In this document: one piece after another, positions 61,988-64,000 of the stretch
Layout: each line of letters begins with the position of its first letter
How positions within the stretch are numbered: position 1 is the stretch's first letter
Source: JABCZS01 sp041660525
GTDB lineage: Bacteria > Pseudomonadota > Gammaproteobacteria > JABCZS01
Direction: 5' to 3'
Assembly: GCA_041660525.1 (NCBI GenBank)
Contig: JBAZWD010000002.1
Coordinates: forward strand, 133,891 to 197,890
DNA length: 64,000 nucleotides
Translations under genes and position numbers: made by a program
Notes under the pieces: model-generated
The model's input: the letters and a program-made list of their open reading frames with translations, nothing else
What the model was told of the DNA's origin: nothing
Database searches by the model: none

Positions 61988-63553
61988 ATGAGTAATGAAA
62001 TAAACAACTATACAACAGACTCAATGCCACTATGGATAAGAGAAGGCTATAAAGATGTTACTTGGAAAAAAAGAGCAGCCGAGGCATGGTTTATTGAAAG
62101 AATCATGGCAGCTAAAAACGAAGCAGAAAAACAAGAACTAAATAACAAACTTGCAGAAGTAGAAAAGAGCATCGATGATAAAATTTCAGAACTAGAAAAA
62201 GCAATCCGCACTAAGAGCGAACATCTCATCAATATGGGACGAGTCTTTCAATCTTACCGCTTATGTGTATCACGTGCGACCACATTACATGCTGCAATTT
62301 ATGGTACAAGTAATGCTCCACTGTTTCCATTTGATAATCAAGAAAATAGTAAAGATGATGGCTGGAATCAAAACGTAGAAATCACTTTTGATGCAGCCTC
62401 ATTATCATATGGTCCTTTAATTCTCTTAGATTTATTCACTAAAGCAAAAACAGAATTACAATTAGCCAAAAAAAGACATCGGGTCATAGATGCTTGCGCT
62501 TGGTTTGCACTTAATTTAATCAGAGCAGCAGACGGTAATAATTTTAACGCTGATGCCATGAGCACACTTCTTGCCGGTACGTTATTGCTTGGTTATGCCA
62601 TTGATTTAATCAATCAATACTATCTGGACAGGAAAGAATTATTATTAACCATTGAGAATATCAACAAAATATATAAATTTAATTTAGAAAATAACACTGA
62701 CGATAATAAAGATGATTTATTTCTAAAAGGATTTGAAAAGCTCGAACTAAATGAAGACATAATCCCTAGCGATGAGCTTGCAATTTATAAACTATTACAA
62801 ATTCAGTGTGCCGATGCCATTAAGAGTGGCGATTCAGAAGTGAAGAAAAAAACAAGAAAACATATTGAAAAAAATCTCCAAAAGATAAATGAAGCATTAG
62901 TTTTTCAAAAATCCGTAGTAACCCATAGAAAAGATTTTAACCTACTCTATGCAAGCGCTCTACTGTTTGGTGCATTTGCTTTATTAAGTTACCCTGCCGG
63001 AATGGGTGTTATCATCCTTGCAACCATAGCCAATCAAGTTAATGGATTTTTTGTCATGCGTAAAAATTATTTAAACAATATTGCAAAATATCACCATCAA
63101 TTAAAACACTTGGATAATTTAGAAGGAAAAGCATATGAACACAACCTTGACGCTATAAATGAAGAATTAGTTGCACATAACCTTCGCCCAATAGAAAAAG
63201 GTGAGAATATACAAATTTATATTTGTGCACAAAAGATTTCAATCAAAACAAAAATCAAGCAAGCTGATAGACAATCCATATTGCACTCTTATTGGTACGC
63301 CATGAACATTACTATTATTATTTGTTTACTAGCTGTTCCTGTCGCTAACGTGGGTTTTGCAGCAGCGCTTTTAACTCTTGCTATATACGGTATGGCAAGA
63401 AAGTATTGCTTAAATAAAAATGCAGAAGAAACAAAAGAAATTGATCTATATACCAAAGCGTTGTGTATCATATCAAAATCTGATGAGACAAAAAATAGCA
63501 GTCAAAATTTAAATAACAGTGACCATAAACTCGTTACAGAATGTAGAATTTGA
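61988..63553 (+). CDS. Membrane protein, paralogue of the 48-kb gene, unknown
   Basis: A 521-residue protein. N-terminal 165 residues are soluble, with a coiled coil at about 30-75 (AEKQELNNKLAEVEKSID). The rest has hydrophobic regions at about 165-215, 315-355 and 430-470 and matches the 337-residue protein at 48115 along its length, including the SYWYAM motif before the last membrane segments. No known domain or signal peptide. A 19-bp palindrome lies just upstream, and only a weak ribosome binding site is seen. Confidence 0.78.
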   Translation: MSNEINNYTTDSMPLWIREGYKDVTWKKRAAEAWFIERIMAAKNEAEKQELNNKLAEVEKSIDDKISELEKAIRTKSEHLINMGRVFQSYRLCVSRATTLHAAIYGTSNAPLFPFDNQENSKDDGWNQNVEITFDAASLSYGPLILLDLFTKAKTELQLAKKRHRVIDACAWFALNLIRAADGNNFNADAMSTLLAGTLLLGYAIDLINQYYLDRKELLLTIENINKIYKFNLENNTDDNKDDLFLKGFEKLELNEDIIPSDELAIYKLLQIQCADAIKSGDSEVKKKTRKHIEKNLQKINEALVFQKSVVTHRKDFNLLYASALLFGAFALLSYPAGMGVIILATIANQVNGFFVMRKNYLNNIAKYHHQLKHLDNLEGKAYEHNLDAINEELVAHNLRPIEKGENIQIYICAQKISIKTKIKQADRQSILHSYWYAMNITIIICLLAVPVANVGFAAALLTLAIYGMARKYCLNKNAEETKEIDLYTKALCIISKSDETKNSSQNLNNSDHKLVTECRI

Positions 63554-63656
63554 CATTTAACAGAATAGAAAAATTTCATTGCCAGCAAATTAACTTGTCC
63601 TTCGAGCTAAAATCTGTTATTTTATCTTTTCCCACTAAAATTGAATTGAAGAGCCA

Positions 63657-64000
63657 ATGACTGAATTTAAAGATATAAGCCCAGCTATTATAAAATATAT
63701 CGCTGATAACCTTACCACAGAGATATTACACCAAGCAGTCAAAGTGACAAACGACCAATATTTGGGTGGGCCAAGAGTAGAAAGTAGATGGAGCCTAGAT
63801 TCATGGGAGGATGCTAAGCTATTTCCATTCAGGAAGTTGGGATTGGGGCCTTTTACATTTATTCCTTATTCTTTTTTTCGTATTCTTAAAGTAGAACAAC
63901 GGAGCATCGATGTGGACTCGTGGCAAACCATGAGCAATGCCGATGCTAAACTACATTTGTTTGCAGTATTAGACAACCCTCATTCAGGGAACGATCAAAA
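63657..64000 (+). CDS. Hypothetical protein, cut by the right edge
   Basis: An open frame of at least 114 codons from ATG 63657 to the end of the window without a stop. Starts MTEFKDISPAIIKYIADNLT and has a Trp/Phe-rich segment (WSLDSWEDAKLFPFRKLGLG). GAAGAG lies five bases before the ATG. Not recognised. Confidence 0.6.
   Translation, partial: MTEFKDISPAIIKYIADNLTTEILHQAVKVTNDQYLGGPRVESRWSLDSWEDAKLFPFRKLGLGPFTFIPYSFFRILKVEQRSIDVDSWQTMSNADAKLHLFAVLDNPHSGNDQ

Overview
The window is an AT-rich chromosomal segment of a gammaproteobacterium, most likely of the Legionellales or a close relative. The case rests on a Legionella-type major outer membrane protein, a VirB-type type IV secretion start, a GacA/LetA-type regulator next to uvrC, CcmABCDEF maturation genes, and many ankyrin, leucine-rich-repeat and membrane/coiled-coil proteins of the kind host-associated Legionellales carry. 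Genus cannot be fixed from sequence reading alone. There is no rRNA, CRISPR array, prophage or full insertion sequence.

Layout. 1-3.6 kb: a leftward virB2-virB3-virB4 start that runs off the left edge, facing a divergent XRE/S24-type repressor across a 400-bp control region with paired palindromes. 3.6-9.5 kb: a compact leftward cytochrome c maturation operon ccmA-B-C-D-E-F-(G/H fusion)-I, including a 31-codon ccmD and a 118-bp palindromic element between ccmGH and ccmI. 9.5-15 kb: sohB, an ankyrin protein, then a flagellar regulatory set (fliA, flhG, a FleQ-like sigma-54 activator without a receiver domain) with a consensus sigma-54 promoter before flhG. 15.2-17.4 kb: a 720-residue membrane/coiled-coil protein of unknown function. 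17.4-31 kb: housekeeping genes (tRNA-Glu, tRNA-Ala, gltX, dacB, pgi, truA, ligA, zipA, smc) and two surface polysaccharide genes. 31.7-37.3 kb: the gammaproteobacterial block uvrY-uvrC-pgsA-tRNA(Gly-Cys-Leu), interrupted by a sulfatase-fold transferase and a GDPD-like gene. 37.4-42.9 kb: alr, a fold-III PLP enzyme, rlmN, an AAA ATPase and a cupin protein.

43-55.5 kb is an accessory stretch rich in effector-like proteins: ankyrin plus coiled coil, a gene split at three A8 runs, a membrane protein with a full-length paralogue at 62 kb, a Pro/Ser-linker protein, a large LRR protein whose tail continues in another frame, a second ankyrin protein and an unknown 413-residue protein. mscL and an alanine/sodium symporter sit inside it. 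55.5-60.6 kb: a YaiI-family gene and a four-gene operon (SDR, beta-CASP metallo-beta-lactamase RNase-like protein, NMP/thymidine phosphorylase, PRPP synthetase-like) that looks like archaeal-type nucleotide salvage. The right end holds the outer membrane protein, the second membrane paralogue and a truncated gene.

The strongest leads for something undescribed are the frame-split gene at 44.3-46.0 kb, the membrane-protein paralogue pair, the ankyrin gene behind fliA under apparent sigma-54 control, the PG-linked gene pair inserted beside pgsA, and the putative RNA-to-PRPP salvage operon.
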